Shown here piece by piece: positions 43,624 through 53,125 of a stretch of 64,000 nt of DNA. This DNA is from DASPWW01 sp963756745 (GTDB taxonomy: Bacteria > Actinomycetota > Thermoleophilia > Solirubrobacterales > 70-9), in the NCBI GenBank assembly GCA_963756745.1, contig CAVWOU010000005.1, positions 72,999 through 136,998 of the forward strand. Direction: 5' to 3'. Both the position numbers and the translations under genes were made by a program. How positions within the stretch are numbered: the stretch's first letter is position 1; each line of letters starts with the position of its first letter. Under the pieces are notes generated by a model that was given only the letters and a program-made list of their open reading frames with translations, was not told where the DNA came from and made no database searches.

Positions 43624-44115
43624 TCAGGTGACCTCGTTGAGCCGGCCGGTCTTCACGTCGTAGATGAAGCCCCGCACCTCATCCTTCCTGGGGATGAAGG
43701 GGCTTTCCCTGATGCGCTGGATCGACTCGCGGACACTACCTTCCAGGTCGGGAAATGATCGCGGGCGCCACTCCGGCCGCCGGCCGGCCTCCTTCGCGAG
43801 CAACTGCTCGAACTCCGAGTCGCTGAAGGTGAGCATCCCACAGTCGGTGTGATGGATCAGCATGATCTCCTCCGTCCCTAGCAGGTGCTGGGAGATCGCC
43901 AGGGAACGGATCTCGTCATCGGTGATCACGCCGCCCGCGTTGCGGATTACGTGCGCGTCCCCGATCGAGAGCCCGAGGATCGGATACGGATTCAGCCGTG
44001 CGTCCATACATGCGACGATCGCGACCTTCCTGGCGGGCGGCAGCGGCAGGTCGCCCTTGTCGAATCCCTCGGCAAATTCCTCGTTGTTCTTCAGAAACTG
44101 GTCGATGGCGCTCAT
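43624..44115 (-). CDS. Beta-class carbonic anhydrase
   Basis: A 163-residue enzyme with the zinc ligands in CMDARL (Cys, Asp/Arg dyad) and HHTDCGM (His, Cys), plus VIRNAGGVITDDEIRSLAISQHLLGTEEIMLIHH. This is the short type III/plant-like beta-CA common in actinobacteria. ATG 44115 matches the family start; upstream in-frame sequence has no similarity. Cytoplasmic CO2/bicarbonate interconversion. Confidence 0.92.
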   Translation of the reverse strand: MSAIDQFLKNNEEFAEGFDKGDLPLPPARKVAIVACMDARLNPYPILGLSIGDAHVIRNAGGVITDDEIRSLAISQHLLGTEEIMLIHHTDCGMLTFSDSEFEQLLAKEAGRRPEWRPRSFPDLEGSVRESIQRIRESPFIPRKDEVRGFIYDVKTGRLNEVT

Positions 44116-44429
44116 TCGGCCCCCTTCGGACTTGGTTCCAACGAACATCGTAAAGGCGATTAAGTTTGGTCTTTTTTCGCACCGAGATCCGGCCACCGGG
44201 ATCTCGTGGTCGCCAGCTCGTGGGCAGCAAGAAGGTGCCGCCGACGCGTGGGGTCGCAGTTCTGGTGCTCGTCCTTGGCGGGCGTCTGCGCAGGTGCACG
44301 AGAAGCTCCCGGACATGCGCGTCGCGTTCGCCGAACCGCCCGAGGCCGCGAGCGCATCGCCTCGATCGGCCGGACCCGCGGCTTCCTCGCAGGGCAGCGA
44401 CGCTGCGCTGACTCAGAGCTGAACCAAAC
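44116..44429. other. 314-bp gap with no identifiable gene
   Basis: Several overlapping open frames exist on both strands but none has a convincing start, composition or similarity. One plus-strand frame ending at 44422 reads EKLPDMRVAFAEPPEAASASP and could be a fragment, not supported further. Confidence 0.4.
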
Positions 44430-45020
44430 CTAGGCTCGCTTGAAGGTCTGCAGCCCCTGGTGCGAGGGCACGAGCACACCCTCCTCGTGCAGCTCGCTGA
44501 CCTCCGCGAAGCGGTCGACCGCGTCCGCCGCGTCGAGGCCCTCGACGACGTACGGGCAGAGAGTGACCACGGGCCGACCCTTGAACCGCTCCTCCCATGC
44601 GCGCTCTATCGCGATCGCGAGCTGGAACGAATCCGGCCCGGGACCGACCGGCGAGTGAGAGGACCAGAGGCCGGTCAGGCCCCGGTCGAGGGCCGCGTCG
44701 AAGCCCGCTTCGAGCCGCCGCGGCAAGGTGTCGGGAGGTTCGTCGAGGTTGAGCGCCTCGATCACGAGCCGGTCGTCCGACTCCAACAAGGCCACATCGA
44801 GGCCGGCGTCATTGAGCGCCCTACGGTCGTCCTCCACCTCCACCGCGCGGTGGGCCAGCCATGCCCCGCGCTTCGCTCCCAGTGCATAGAACGACGCGAC
44901 CACCGGAGCGAACTCGGCCTCGTTGCGCTGGTCGGGTCCGGCAACCTCACCGAGCTCGCCGAGCGGGCGCTTGCCGAGATCCGCGCGGCGCTCACGCTGG
45001 AACTCGCGGTCCTCTATCTG
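44430..45020 (-). CDS. MEDS-like (DcmR sensory) domain protein, start unclear
   Basis: The frame ending at 44430 reads FYALGAKRGAWLAHRAVEVE, DDRRALNDAGLDVALLE, FDAALDRGLTGLWSSHSPVG and FKGRPVVTLCPYVVEGLDAADAV, resembling the MEDS domain found in sensory proteins of actinobacteria (strand-helix order and the VTLCPY strand). The usual N-terminal strand is weak and no start codon is convincing; the frame continues upstream without similarity. Possibly a stand-alone sensor or a truncated one. Family call by pattern only. Confidence 0.45.
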   Translation of the reverse strand, partial: QIEDREFQRERRADLGKRPLGELGEVAGPDQRNEAEFAPVVASFYALGAKRGAWLAHRAVEVEDDRRALNDAGLDVALLESDDRLVIEALNLDEPPDTLPRRLEAGFDAALDRGLTGLWSSHSPVGPGPDSFQLAIAIERAWEERFKGRPVVTLCPYVVEGLDAADAVDRFAEVSELHEEGVLVPSHQGLQTFKRA

Positions 45021-45054
45021 CCGAGGGACGCCAGGCCACGCGCCACGTTGTGAA

Positions 45055-45446
45055 TGAATCGGCCCGCCTCCTGTCGAGCTTGCGCCGCAGCCGGCTTGCA
45101 TGGGAGTCGAGGGTCCGCGTCCTGCCAGTGCCTTGAGGCTTTGTGTATGCCTTCGCGCCGGTTTCTGCCCGTGACCCCGCACATCCTCTCGCGTCGAGGA
45201 AGCGAGTGCGCCCCGGGCGGTGGGAGAATTCCCGCATCTTTCGGCGTTGGCGGCGCGCCGCACGTAGTCCTGCGCGGTCCGAGGCGCACCGGGGAAGTTC
45301 GCCGTCAAGCCGCGGCAGCCGCGATCGAATCGGTGAACGCGTGATTGCAGATGACGCGAGCATTTGATCTCCCCCGAATTGGGTAAGTAATCTGAGGTCA
45401 GGCGACTGTTGATCTCGGCAGACTCGTCAGAGACCGGGGGCGCGGA
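45055..45446. other. 392-bp gap upstream of the large glycosyltransferase
   Basis: No gene is supported here. The part nearest the glycosyltransferase start (about 45340-45440) is less GC-rich than its surroundings (ATTGGGTAAGTAATCTGAGG) and probably contains its promoter; I cannot assign -35/-10 boxes confidently. Confidence 0.35.
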
Positions 45447-48400
45447 GTGAAACTGTCGGCGACGACTTCATGGCCCGGGGTATCTGAGCGAGATAGGTAC
45501 TTCGGAGAAAGCGACGCGGGCGAGCGTCCTGCGCTCGGCGGTAAGCCGCCGGCCAGTGCGATCGCCGTCGACGAGGCGCGACAGGCGCCCGGTGATATTG
45601 GCGCGGTGCAGCAGCGTCGCCAGGACAGCATTGGCAAACTCGCCGCCCACCTCAGGCGTCTCAGCGGGGAGCTGAGCGAGACATGGTGCAGGCTGGAGCA
45701 GGCCGAGGCGGAGCTTGCCGACTCCCAGCTGGCTCGTGCTCAGGCCGCTGCCCGAGGGCCAGGCACCGAGCGGATCATCGCTGAGACCGCAGAGCGCGCC
45801 AGCGACGCCGACCGCGAGCGCAACGGGGTCGTTCCCTGGGTCACCCGCGAGCGCGACGAGACCCTGGACCGGGGCGAGCGGCGGTGCGAAGAGGCCATCG
45901 CAAGTGCCGTGCGCGGGCACGACGCCCCGGTCGCGCCGCAGAAGCCGCTCCGCGCTCAACTCCGCGAGGCGGGCGACCTGCTTTCACAGGCTCAGCAGAA
46001 GCTTCGAGCCGAAGCCGAGCGGACGGTCCAAGAGCTGCGCCGTAGCGCGGCCGAGAAGGTCCCCGAAGCCCGGTCGATCGCTGGGGTCCAGCCGAGTCGA
46101 AGTACTACCCACATGCGCGTGCGCGGAACAGAGATAGGCGCACCGCCTACGGCGGGCCGCCGTCCAGACGACGAACTGAGCCACCGCCGCCTTGTCGTCG
46201 AGGCGTGGGTTTCAGGCGCCGCTCTGATTCTCACCGTGCTCGCGTTCGCCGGCTTCCTCGTCACCTTCGGAATGACGCTGGAGGAGCACGTGAGAAGCGC
46301 GCTCGGGATGGTCTCCGCCGCCGTCTATCTCCTGATCGTCGGCTTCCTCATCTACGGCGGACTCGTCTACCTCCTGTCCCGGCTTGGCTACATGCGCCAC
46401 CGGGTTCAGTTTCGACATGCCGGTGCCGAGGAGTTGCGGAGATTTACTGCGGAGACCGATGCGACGGTGACCGTACTGGTGCCTTCCTACAAGGAGGAAC
46501 CAGGAGTCGTGCGGCAGACCCTTCTCTCGGCGGCGCTGCAGGAATACCCGCATCGGCGCGTGGTGCTGCTGATTGACGATCCCCCGTGCCCGTCAAGCGC
46601 AGAAGACGCGCAGTTACTGGCTGCCACGAGGGAGTTGCCTGGGGAGGTCAATGCGCTGCTCGCGCTGGCTCGAGCACCGTTTGCATGCGCGGCTCACCAA
46701 GCGGAACGGCGCGCGCTGAGGGGGCAGCTTGACCGTCGGGAGGCGACCGCGGAGCTTGCCGATCTGTATTCGCGTGCCGCCGGGTGGTTCTGGGCCCAAG
46801 CGGCCCTGAGTCGTCTCGAGGACCACGCCGGCGCCCTCTTCCTGGAAATGAACCTACACGAGCCCGCCAGGCGCCATGCGGCAACGGCGGAGTTCCTTCA
46901 CGACACGCTGGCAGCCGAGGGTGACTACCCGACCGAGGAGGAGCTCCTCCGGAGCTATCGCGAGCTGGGCGGACTCTTCACTGCCGAGGTGACGAGCTTC
47001 GAGCGCAAGCGCTACGCCGACCTCTCTCATGCGCCCAACAAGGCGATGAACCTCAACAGCTACATCGCCCTAATGGGGCAACGGATCGCGGAGACACAAA
47101 CGCGGCACGGTGGGGCCATCCACGAGGTGTCGCCGCATGCGGCCGGATTCGAGGTTCCCGACGCCGAGTACGTGCTCACGCTGGATGCGGACAGCTTGCT
47201 TGAGCCCCGCTACATGGTGAGGCTCGCCCATTTCCTTGAGCGCCCGGAGAACTCGCGCATCGCGGTTGCGCAAACACCGTACAGCGCCATTCCAGATGCG
47301 GCACGAAGCATCGAGCGGATTGCGGGCGCCACCACGGACATCCAGTACGTGATTCATCAAGGCTTCTCAGTGCATGGGGCGACATTTTGGGTGGGGGCCA
47401 ATGCGCTACTTCGGAAGCGAGCCCTCGAGGACATCGCCACCACCGTTCGCGACGAGCGCACGGGCGCCGACGTCGTGCGATACATCCAGGATCGCACCGT
47501 GATCGAGGACACCGAGTCGAGCGTCGATCTGGTGCACCGAGGCTGGGGTCTCTTCAACTATCCGGCTCGCCTCTCATACACCGCCACGCCGCCTGACTTC
47601 GGATCCCTGGTGGTGCAGCGCCGCCGGTGGGCCAACGGCGGGCTATTGATCCTGCCCAAGCTGCTGCGCATCATCCTGCGCCGCTCCGAGCGCCCCGGCC
47701 CCATCCACGCGTTGATGCGTTTCCATTACCTCGTCTCGATAGCGGCCGTGAACATCGGCCTGGTCGTCCTGTTCCTCGTTCCGTTCGCGGACTGGTACGC
47801 GAACGTGTGCCTTCCGTTGGCGGCGGCGCCGTACTTCGCCCTCTACACCCATGATCTGAGACTCGCCGGTTACCGGGGGAGGGATGTTTTGAGGGTGTAT
47901 GCACTGAACCTGATCCTCGTCCCGGTGAACCTGGGCGGGGTGGCTAGGTCGCTTTGGCAGGCGATCACGGGCCGCGGGACACCGTTCCTCCGCACACCGA
48001 AGGTGCGCGACCGCACGAGGACCCCCGCGCTCTACGTTGTGTTGCCCTACATGCTGGTTTTCATGCTGCTGTTCGGTGGGACCTTCAGCGTGGTCAGCGG
48101 GCACGAGTTCACGGGTGTGGCATCAGGCGTCAATGCTTTGCTCCTCCTCTACGCGCTCGGGGCTTTCATCGGCTGGCGCCACGCTCGGGAGGACCTCACG
48201 GTGAAGTGGCAACTTGCGCTGCGTACCCGTTCCGCCCACCTGCCCCCGCTTCCGGTCCGGGCGAAGGTGCTTCCGCGGCGATTGCTTCTGCAAGGCGTCG
48301 GCGTCCTCGTCGCTGCGTGGTTCCCGCTTCTCGGATTCGGGGTGGCTGGGCTCAGCCCGCTCTCCGACGGCGTGGTCTCCCGCCCGGCACCGGCGGTAGA

Positions 48401-48701
48401 GCACTCCGCCGGTGAGGACGGCGCTGGAGCAGTTTCAGCGCGCAAGCGCGGTGTCGACTCCACCGGCGATGAGCCCGTACCCGAAGCCAGCGTTGCCCCG
48501 CTTGCGGATGAAAGTGCCGCTGGCCCTCCATCGTTGCCCGGAACCGAACTCGTCGAACAGGCGCCCGAGCAGGAGGCGCCTGAAGGTGACACCGGCGGCA
48601 ACGGTCGGGTCCCGGGGACGGGCGGGGTGGCTGTCTCCCTCGACACCGGCGGCAACGGTCGGGTCCCGACGACGGGCGGGGTGGCCGCTCCCTCCAAGTA
48701 G
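45447..48701 (+). CDS. Large membrane glycosyltransferase (cellulose-synthase-like GT2) with coiled-coil N-terminus
   Basis: A 1084-residue protein. Residues about 35-225 are Glu/Ala/Arg-rich and coiled-coil-like; two membrane helices follow (about 253-275 and 288-312). The GT2 domain has VTVLVPSYKEEPGVVRQTL (about 340), LLIDD, LTLDADSLLEP (about 580), VIEDTESSVDL and QRRRWANGG (about 724), the D, DxD, TED and QxxRW set of processive synthases. An inserted helical region with many charged residues lies between the first Asp and DxD motifs. Further membrane helices to about 960, then a Pro/Thr/Gly tail with two 18-residue repeats. GTG start at 45447. No cellulose accessory genes are adjacent. 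Confidence 0.82.
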   Translation: MKLSATTSWPGVSERDRYFGESDAGERPALGGKPPASAIAVDEARQAPGDIGAVQQRRQDSIGKLAAHLRRLSGELSETWCRLEQAEAELADSQLARAQAAARGPGTERIIAETAERASDADRERNGVVPWVTRERDETLDRGERRCEEAIASAVRGHDAPVAPQKPLRAQLREAGDLLSQAQQKLRAEAERTVQELRRSAAEKVPEARSIAGVQPSRSTTHMRVRGTEIGAPPTAGRRPDDELSHRRLVVEAWVSGAALILTVLAFAGFLVTFGMTLEEHVRSALGMVSAAVYLLIVGFLIYGGLVYLLSRLGYMRHRVQFRHAGAEELRRFTAETDATVTVLVPSYKEEPGVVRQTLLSAALQEYPHRRVVLLIDDPPCPSSAEDAQLLAATRELPGEVNALLALARAPFACAAHQAERRALRGQLDRREATAELADLYSRAAGWFWAQAALSRLEDHAGALFLEMNLHEPARRHAATAEFLHDTLAAEGDYPTEEELLRSYRELGGLFTAEVTSFERKRYADLSHAPNKAMNLNSYIALMGQRIAETQTRHGGAIHEVSPHAAGFEVPDAEYVLTLDADSLLEPRYMVRLAHFLERPENSRIAVAQTPYSAIPDAARSIERIAGATTDIQYVIHQGFSVHGATFWVGANALLRKRALEDIATTVRDERTGADVVRYIQDRTVIEDTESSVDLVHRGWGLFNYPARLSYTATPPDFGSLVVQRRRWANGGLLILPKLLRIILRRSERPGPIHALMRFHYLVSIAAVNIGLVVLFLVPFADWYANVCLPLAAAPYFALYTHDLRLAGYRGRDVLRVYALNLILVPVNLGGVARSLWQAITGRGTPFLRTPKVRDRTRTPALYVVLPYMLVFMLLFGGTFSVVSGHEFTGVASGVNALLLLYALGAFIGWRHAREDLTVKWQLALRTRSAHLPPLPVRAKVLPRRLLLQGVGVLVAAWFPLLGFGVAGLSPLSDGVVSRPAPAVEHSAGEDGAGAVSARKRGVDSTGDEPVPEASVAPLADESAAGPPSLPGTELVEQAPEQEAPEGDTGGNGRVPGTGGVAVSLDTGGNGRVPTTGGVAAPSK
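48588..48695 (+). repeat. two tandem 54-bp units in the glycosyltransferase 3' end
   Basis: Two in-frame units each encoding DTGGNGRVP(G/T)TGGVA plus three to four residues, at 48588-48641 and 48642-48695. They form the extreme C-terminus of the protein and may vary in number between strains. Confidence 0.8.
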
Positions 48702-49104
48702 CCGACCGCCGTTAGAAACCCAGCGCGAACTCCGCGTCCTAGGTCATCATCTCCGGGGCGCGGCGTCGGCCTCCTACTCCGTCCGGAAGACGGCCTTCTA
48801 GTGCAGTTTTGGGTCCGCCCCTATACCGTCGCTATCGCCGTGAGACTCAGATTCATCTTCTGGTGAGCTTGCCGGTGCCCCGCCCCCGGGGCTACGCCTC
48901 GGAGGTCGCCCAGCGACGTTGGGAGCGCCGCCGGATCGGGGCAGGCCCACCGGCAGTTGAACCTTGACTCCCGGTCCCATCGGATATTCAACGGCTTGAG
49001 ATCGCGGAATTGATGCCTCAATGGTGCCTCGGTGATCGCGGGAGCGGAAGAGCGCGCTGCATTGAGACTCCACGATCCCCGCTCTCATATGGGAATCTAG
49101 ATAG
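48702..49104. other. gap left of repeat module B, no gene identified
   Basis: About 400 bases between the large glycosyltransferase and repeat B. Open frames are present but none shows domain similarity or a good start. May be residual sequence of an integrated element. Confidence 0.35.
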
Positions 49105-49250
49105 TGGAGCTAGCGGGACTTGAACCCGCGACCTCCTGGGTGCGATATCGCGTTCGCGAGCCGAATCGAGGTGATCTGAGTTCGCTGGGATGCTCTAAGT
49201 TCAGCTCAGTTCGCTCCGCTGTGCTCAGTTTGGTACCCGACGTGGTACCT
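49105..49250 (-). repeat. tRNA-Ala(CGC) 3' fragment plus repeat module, copy B
   Basis: Minus-strand reading gives anticodon loop TCGCAC, 3' anticodon arm CCAGG, variable loop AGGTC, perfect T-arm (GCGGG, TTCAAGT, CCCGC), acceptor TAGCTCC and discriminator A (49105-49145). The 5' half is replaced by the module shared with A and C. This is what a tRNA 3' end duplicated by a site-specific integrase looks like; no integrase gene remains nearby. Confidence 0.75.
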
Positions 49251-49322
49251 CGGCCGGGCGGAAGACTCCTATAAGTAGATTTGGGGAACCGGCTCGCGAC
49301 GCCGCCGATCTGTGGGCGGTCG

Positions 49323-50156
49323 TCAGTTACTCGCGAAGAAGGAGGCGAGCGCTTCGACCACCGGTCCGGGCTGATCCTCGGGAAGGAAGTGACCACCGTT
49401 GGGGATGGGCGTGAGGTGCGCATCTGGGATCGCGTCGGCCAGCCGCCGGCCGAATTCGGGGGCAAGCCAGCCATCCTGCTCGCCCCAGAGCACGAGCGTG
49501 GGCGTGCGGATCTCCCCGTAGCGCGGCTCGATCTCGCGCGTGTAGCGCTCGTCGAACTGCGCCACCTGGCGGTAGTAGGCCGCCTGGCCGATTGGCCCGA
49601 GCCAGGGCAGCAGGTAGGGCTCGAGCTCGGCGTCGGCCATGTCGCGGGCGATCGCGGTGCGCAGATGCGCGGCGATCATCTGGCGGTGGATGTGCTCGGG
49701 CACGGTCTGAAACGCCTCGAGGTGGCGCTGCACATGCCGGGAGAACGGGGTGATCCACGGCGCGATCGCGACCGCGTCGCACAACGCCACCCGACTGAAG
49801 CGCCGTCCCTCGAGCAGCATCAGCCGCAGCGTGATCGCCCCGCCGAAGTCGTGACCAGCGATGCACGGCTCCTCCAGCTCCCAGTGCTCGAGCAGCTCGA
49901 CGAGCATCCGGGTCTGCGCGCCGATCGAGACGTCTTGGCCCTCGCGCTTCTCCGAAGTCCCGTAGCCGAGCAGATCGCAGACGTAGATCGTGAACCGTTC
50001 GGCGAGCTCGTTGGCCACGTTGCGCCACAAGTACGACCAGCTCGGCGTCCCATGCACGAGCACGACCGGGGGACCGTCGCCAAGCACCTCGTAGGCGACC
50101 GTGCCGCCCACGGAGTCGTAGGTCCTGCTCAACCGCCAATCGGCTGTCACGCTCAT
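49323..50156 (-). CDS. Alpha/beta hydrolase, haloalkane-dehalogenase-like
   Basis: A 277-residue hydrolase with LVHGTPSWSYLWRNV (oxyanion HG), CDLLGYGTSEKR, nucleophile elbow CIAGHDFGGAITL with Asp as nucleophile, cap domain, LVLWGEQDGWLAPEFG and catalytic His in PNGGHFLPEDQP. An Asp nucleophile indicates a haloalkane dehalogenase or epoxide-hydrolase type enzyme. ATG 50156. It is the only gene between repeat modules B and C. Confidence 0.87.
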   Translation of the reverse strand: MSVTADWRLSRTYDSVGGTVAYEVLGDGPPVVLVHGTPSWSYLWRNVANELAERFTIYVCDLLGYGTSEKREGQDVSIGAQTRMLVELLEHWELEEPCIAGHDFGGAITLRLMLLEGRRFSRVALCDAVAIAPWITPFSRHVQRHLEAFQTVPEHIHRQMIAAHLRTAIARDMADAELEPYLLPWLGPIGQAAYYRQVAQFDERYTREIEPRYGEIRTPTLVLWGEQDGWLAPEFGRRLADAIPDAHLTPIPNGGHFLPEDQPGPVVEALASFFASN

Positions 50157-50272
50157 CGCGGCTCCCTTGTCTCAATCAAGCAGGTTGCGCAGCGGAAAGC
50201 GTTACCACGGGCTGAGATGCCCAGGTCTCCCACCGACGACGAAAGCCTGTCCCGAGCGCGGCTTTCTTGAGA

Positions 50273-50418
50273 TGGAGCTAGCGGGACTCGAACCGGCGAC
50301 CTCCTGGGTGCGATATCGCGTACGAAAGCCGAATCGAGGCGATCTGAGTTCCCTGAGGTGCTCTAAGTTCATCAAAGTGCGCTCCGCTGCGCTCAGTTTG
50401 GTACCCCACGTGGTACCT
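50273..50418 (-). repeat. tRNA-Ala(CGC) 3' fragment plus repeat module, copy C
   Basis: Same layout as copy B, with a mismatch in the T-arm stem (GCCGG against CCCGC), so more degenerate. The bases just outside the acceptor end (CTTTCTTGAGATGG) resemble those next to copy D (CTTTCTTCGGAATGG). Nothing else is seen in the 463-bp gap 50157-50619. Confidence 0.75.
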
Positions 50419-50619
50419 CGTCGTGCGCGAGGAGGCCGAGCGCGAGGCGGAGGGCCGCCACCCTGCTCAAGGCGGTTCGGGCGATGCGACGGCGTGAGGC
50501 TCGTCAGCGCGAGGCGCTGCGGCAAGCGATCGCGGCCGGACTGAAGGGAAGGCCGACGACAAGGAGGCCGAGCGCCAGCGGGGGAGGGCCGGTGACCGCC
50601 TAAAGGATCCCGCCGCTGC

Positions 50620-52485
50620 CTAGACGAGCTCGCTCGACAGCGACTTCTGCACAGCGGCGACCTCGCGGAACGCATCGCGCAGATACCGCCGCGTGAGCTC
50701 GGAAAGCTCGTGCGGGTCGACGTAGTCATCTGGCTCGTCTCCCCGCTCGAGCTGCTGAATCTGGTGCTCGAGTCGGAGCGCACTGAAGAGGTCGTAGGCC
50801 TCCTCGAGCGTCCTCGCATCTGCCCCCTCGATCGCACCGAGCTCGGACGCCGCCCGGAGCCGCTCGATCGTCGCCGTGACCGTGGCGCCGGCCTTCAGTG
50901 CTGCGAAGCGGGCGATATCGACGACGGGAAGCAGGCCGCCGTGCTTGATGTCGAAGGTGCCGCTGTGCTCGCCGGAGCTCTCTACGACGATGTTGCCCCT
51001 GAATCCGGTCGGAACCCTCGGCGCCAGGGCAAGACGGAGCATCGATGGGAGCAGCCTGGCGCGGTTTTCCGGCTCCAGCAGGATCGCCCGCGGGTCCATC
51101 TCCGAGGGCCCGTAAAGCGTGCGGCCGTCGAGCAGGATCGAGCTCGCGATGAGGACCTTCTCATCGCCAGGGTTCTGCAGCCAATGTCCAATCGACCGGT
51201 GCCATGCCGCCATCGAGCTGGCTGAGAACTCACTGGACGCCGTCACGCCGTGTGGATCAAGGCGCCAGCCAACGACCCGGATGCAGTCCTCCACGTCGGC
51301 GGCAAGCGCCCGCATGTAGCCCACAACCCCGTCTGAACCCTGTCGCGGGTCTGATCGGCTGGGTTCGTGCTCGGACTCGTCCTCCCAGGCCATCCCCGAG
51401 TCGACGTCGGAAGAAGGCACGGTCTCCCGTCTGCCGTGACTGCCCAGGGCGAGCCAGGCGAACTCCGCCGGAGCCGTGCCCTCGGACTCGATCGCCAGCT
51501 CGATCATGCGCCGGATCAGCGCGTCGCCGACGACCGAGATCACGTGGCCGATCTGCTGGGGAGGGAGCTTGGTCGCCTGCAGCGCCACCACCGTGGAGCG
51601 CAGCCGCTGCGCCGCCTCAGTCAGCTCCTCCTTGTCCTGGGCCTGCGCGATCTCGCGCCGAAGCGCAAAGGGCGTGCGTGCCTCGGCCGCCACCAGGTCG
51701 ATGCCGCCGAGCACGCCGATCAACTCGTCCCTCGGAGAGAGGACGCCGACGTGGCGGACGTCATTGTCCAGCATCGCCAGCATCACGTCGGCGCCGGCAG
51801 CGTCCGCGCCGACCGTGGTCAGGCGTTCCGACACGACCTCTCCCACTGGGGTGTCAACCGATACCCCCTCGGCCACAACCCGATCGAGCAGGTCACCGTC
51901 CGTGACGATTCCCAGCTCTCCGTTCTCCGCCCGTACGACCATCGAGTTGACGTTCTCCTCCGACATCAGCCGGGCCACCTCGCGAAGGGGGCGATCCGCC
52001 GCGCAGGTCACCGGCCCGCGACGGATCAGGGCCCGCGCCGCCTGCTGTGCCATTTCGGCGCTGGGCACATCGGCCTTGACGGCCGCGGCCCCCGGCTGGC
52101 GACGCCGGAGCAACGACTTTGTCGGATGCGACAGGCCTGATCGCCGCGCCAGCAGCGGGTTCACATCGGAAGCCGCGATCGAATAGCAGAGGCTGTCCTC
52201 CTGGGCGCGCGCCTCGAACCCCGGCGGCAGACCCGACAGCATCGCGGGGTGTCCGATCAGCTCCCCCTCCCCGAGCACGTCGAGGACCCGGCTGCCGTCG
52301 ACCAGCTCGATCGTTCCTCGTCGCACCACCAGCACCCTGTCCTGAGACCGCTCGCCCTGCTCGAAGATGGTGGCCCCCGCCTCGCAGACCTCCTCCTCCA
52401 CCCGCTCGGCAAGCCGCTCCAAGGTCTCATCGTCGAGCCCGCTGAACGGGTCGTGGGTTCTCAGGAACTCCGCGATGTCCTGCAT
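50620..52485 (-). CDS. cNMP-binding/CBS/DUF294 nucleotidyltransferase-like protein
   Basis: A 621-residue cytoplasmic protein in four parts: cyclic-nucleotide-binding-like domain (about 10-125, IFEQGERSQDRVLVVRRGTIELV), two CBS domains (about 155-270, MSEENVNSMVV and LDNDVRHVGVLSP), a DUF294 nucleotidyltransferase-like domain with WLALGSHGRRETVPSSDVDSGMAWED, and a DUF294 C-terminal helical domain. The order equals the bacterial signal-transduction proteins related to GlnD-type uridylyltransferases. Effector and target are unknown. Sole gene between modules C and D. Confidence 0.9.
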   Translation of the reverse strand: MQDIAEFLRTHDPFSGLDDETLERLAERVEEEVCEAGATIFEQGERSQDRVLVVRRGTIELVDGSRVLDVLGEGELIGHPAMLSGLPPGFEARAQEDSLCYSIAASDVNPLLARRSGLSHPTKSLLRRRQPGAAAVKADVPSAEMAQQAARALIRRGPVTCAADRPLREVARLMSEENVNSMVVRAENGELGIVTDGDLLDRVVAEGVSVDTPVGEVVSERLTTVGADAAGADVMLAMLDNDVRHVGVLSPRDELIGVLGGIDLVAAEARTPFALRREIAQAQDKEELTEAAQRLRSTVVALQATKLPPQQIGHVISVVGDALIRRMIELAIESEGTAPAEFAWLALGSHGRRETVPSSDVDSGMAWEDESEHEPSRSDPRQGSDGVVGYMRALAADVEDCIRVVGWRLDPHGVTASSEFSASSMAAWHRSIGHWLQNPGDEKVLIASSILLDGRTLYGPSEMDPRAILLEPENRARLLPSMLRLALAPRVPTGFRGNIVVESSGEHSGTFDIKHGGLLPVVDIARFAALKAGATVTATIERLRAASELGAIEGADARTLEEAYDLFSALRLEHQIQQLERGDEPDDYVDPHELSELTRRYLRDAFREVAAVQKSLSSELV

Positions 52486-52773
52486 GCGGCGCCTACCTCA
52501 CAGTCGGGACCGTCATCCAGAACCTAAAGGCCATCGACTGCACTTACAAGCCCGCGCACTCGACTGGCTGACCGTTTCTATTCGGCCGCGAGATAGGTAT
52601 CGAGTAGACCAGTGGCCTTCGCTTCCGAACCTGCCATCAGGTGTCCGTAGCGGTCTGCCACGGACGCACCCGCGCCACCCACCGATCTCGCCGATCGCGC
52701 TGCGCTGGCGAGTCGAGAGCCGGAGTCCCCGACTGATCACGAGAGCTCCGCCTGAGCAGGACTTTCTTCGGAA

Positions 52774-52820
<47 letters not shown>

Positions 52821-53125
52821 CTCGCGAACGGCTTCCTGGCCACCTCATTCCGCATTCTAGAGCGGTGAATCGGCTGGTTCCTATCGGTTGCGGGTCTCAA
52901 ATGTACGTGGATATACGCGGGGATATGCGGCGATTCGGCACTGGTGGTCTCGAGTGCCCAATCCGACGGGTCGGCAGTTCGAAGTGAGAATCGCCTGCCG
53001 ACTCTGACCTCCCGTTCCATGCCCTGATGCGCCCACGGAACCTCCTGCCAGCCCGCACCGGGATCAATGGCCTCGCGCACGACGGACGACAGACCCGCCA
53101 GGGACCCCCGAGCCATCAGACGGCC
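52821..53125. other. gap right of tRNA fragment D, no gene identified
   Basis: About 305 bases with no supported gene. A stretch near 52890-52930 is relatively AT-rich (ATGTACGTGGATATACGC). Confidence 0.35.

Noticed and set aside
49097..50837. Protein frames ending in TQEVAGSSPASS at 49097-49474 and 50202-50837, and the similar one at 52637-53116
   Set aside because: The shared peptide is the translation of the tRNA-Ala T-arm and acceptor region, a well-known artefact; the frames are repeat DNA, not genes.
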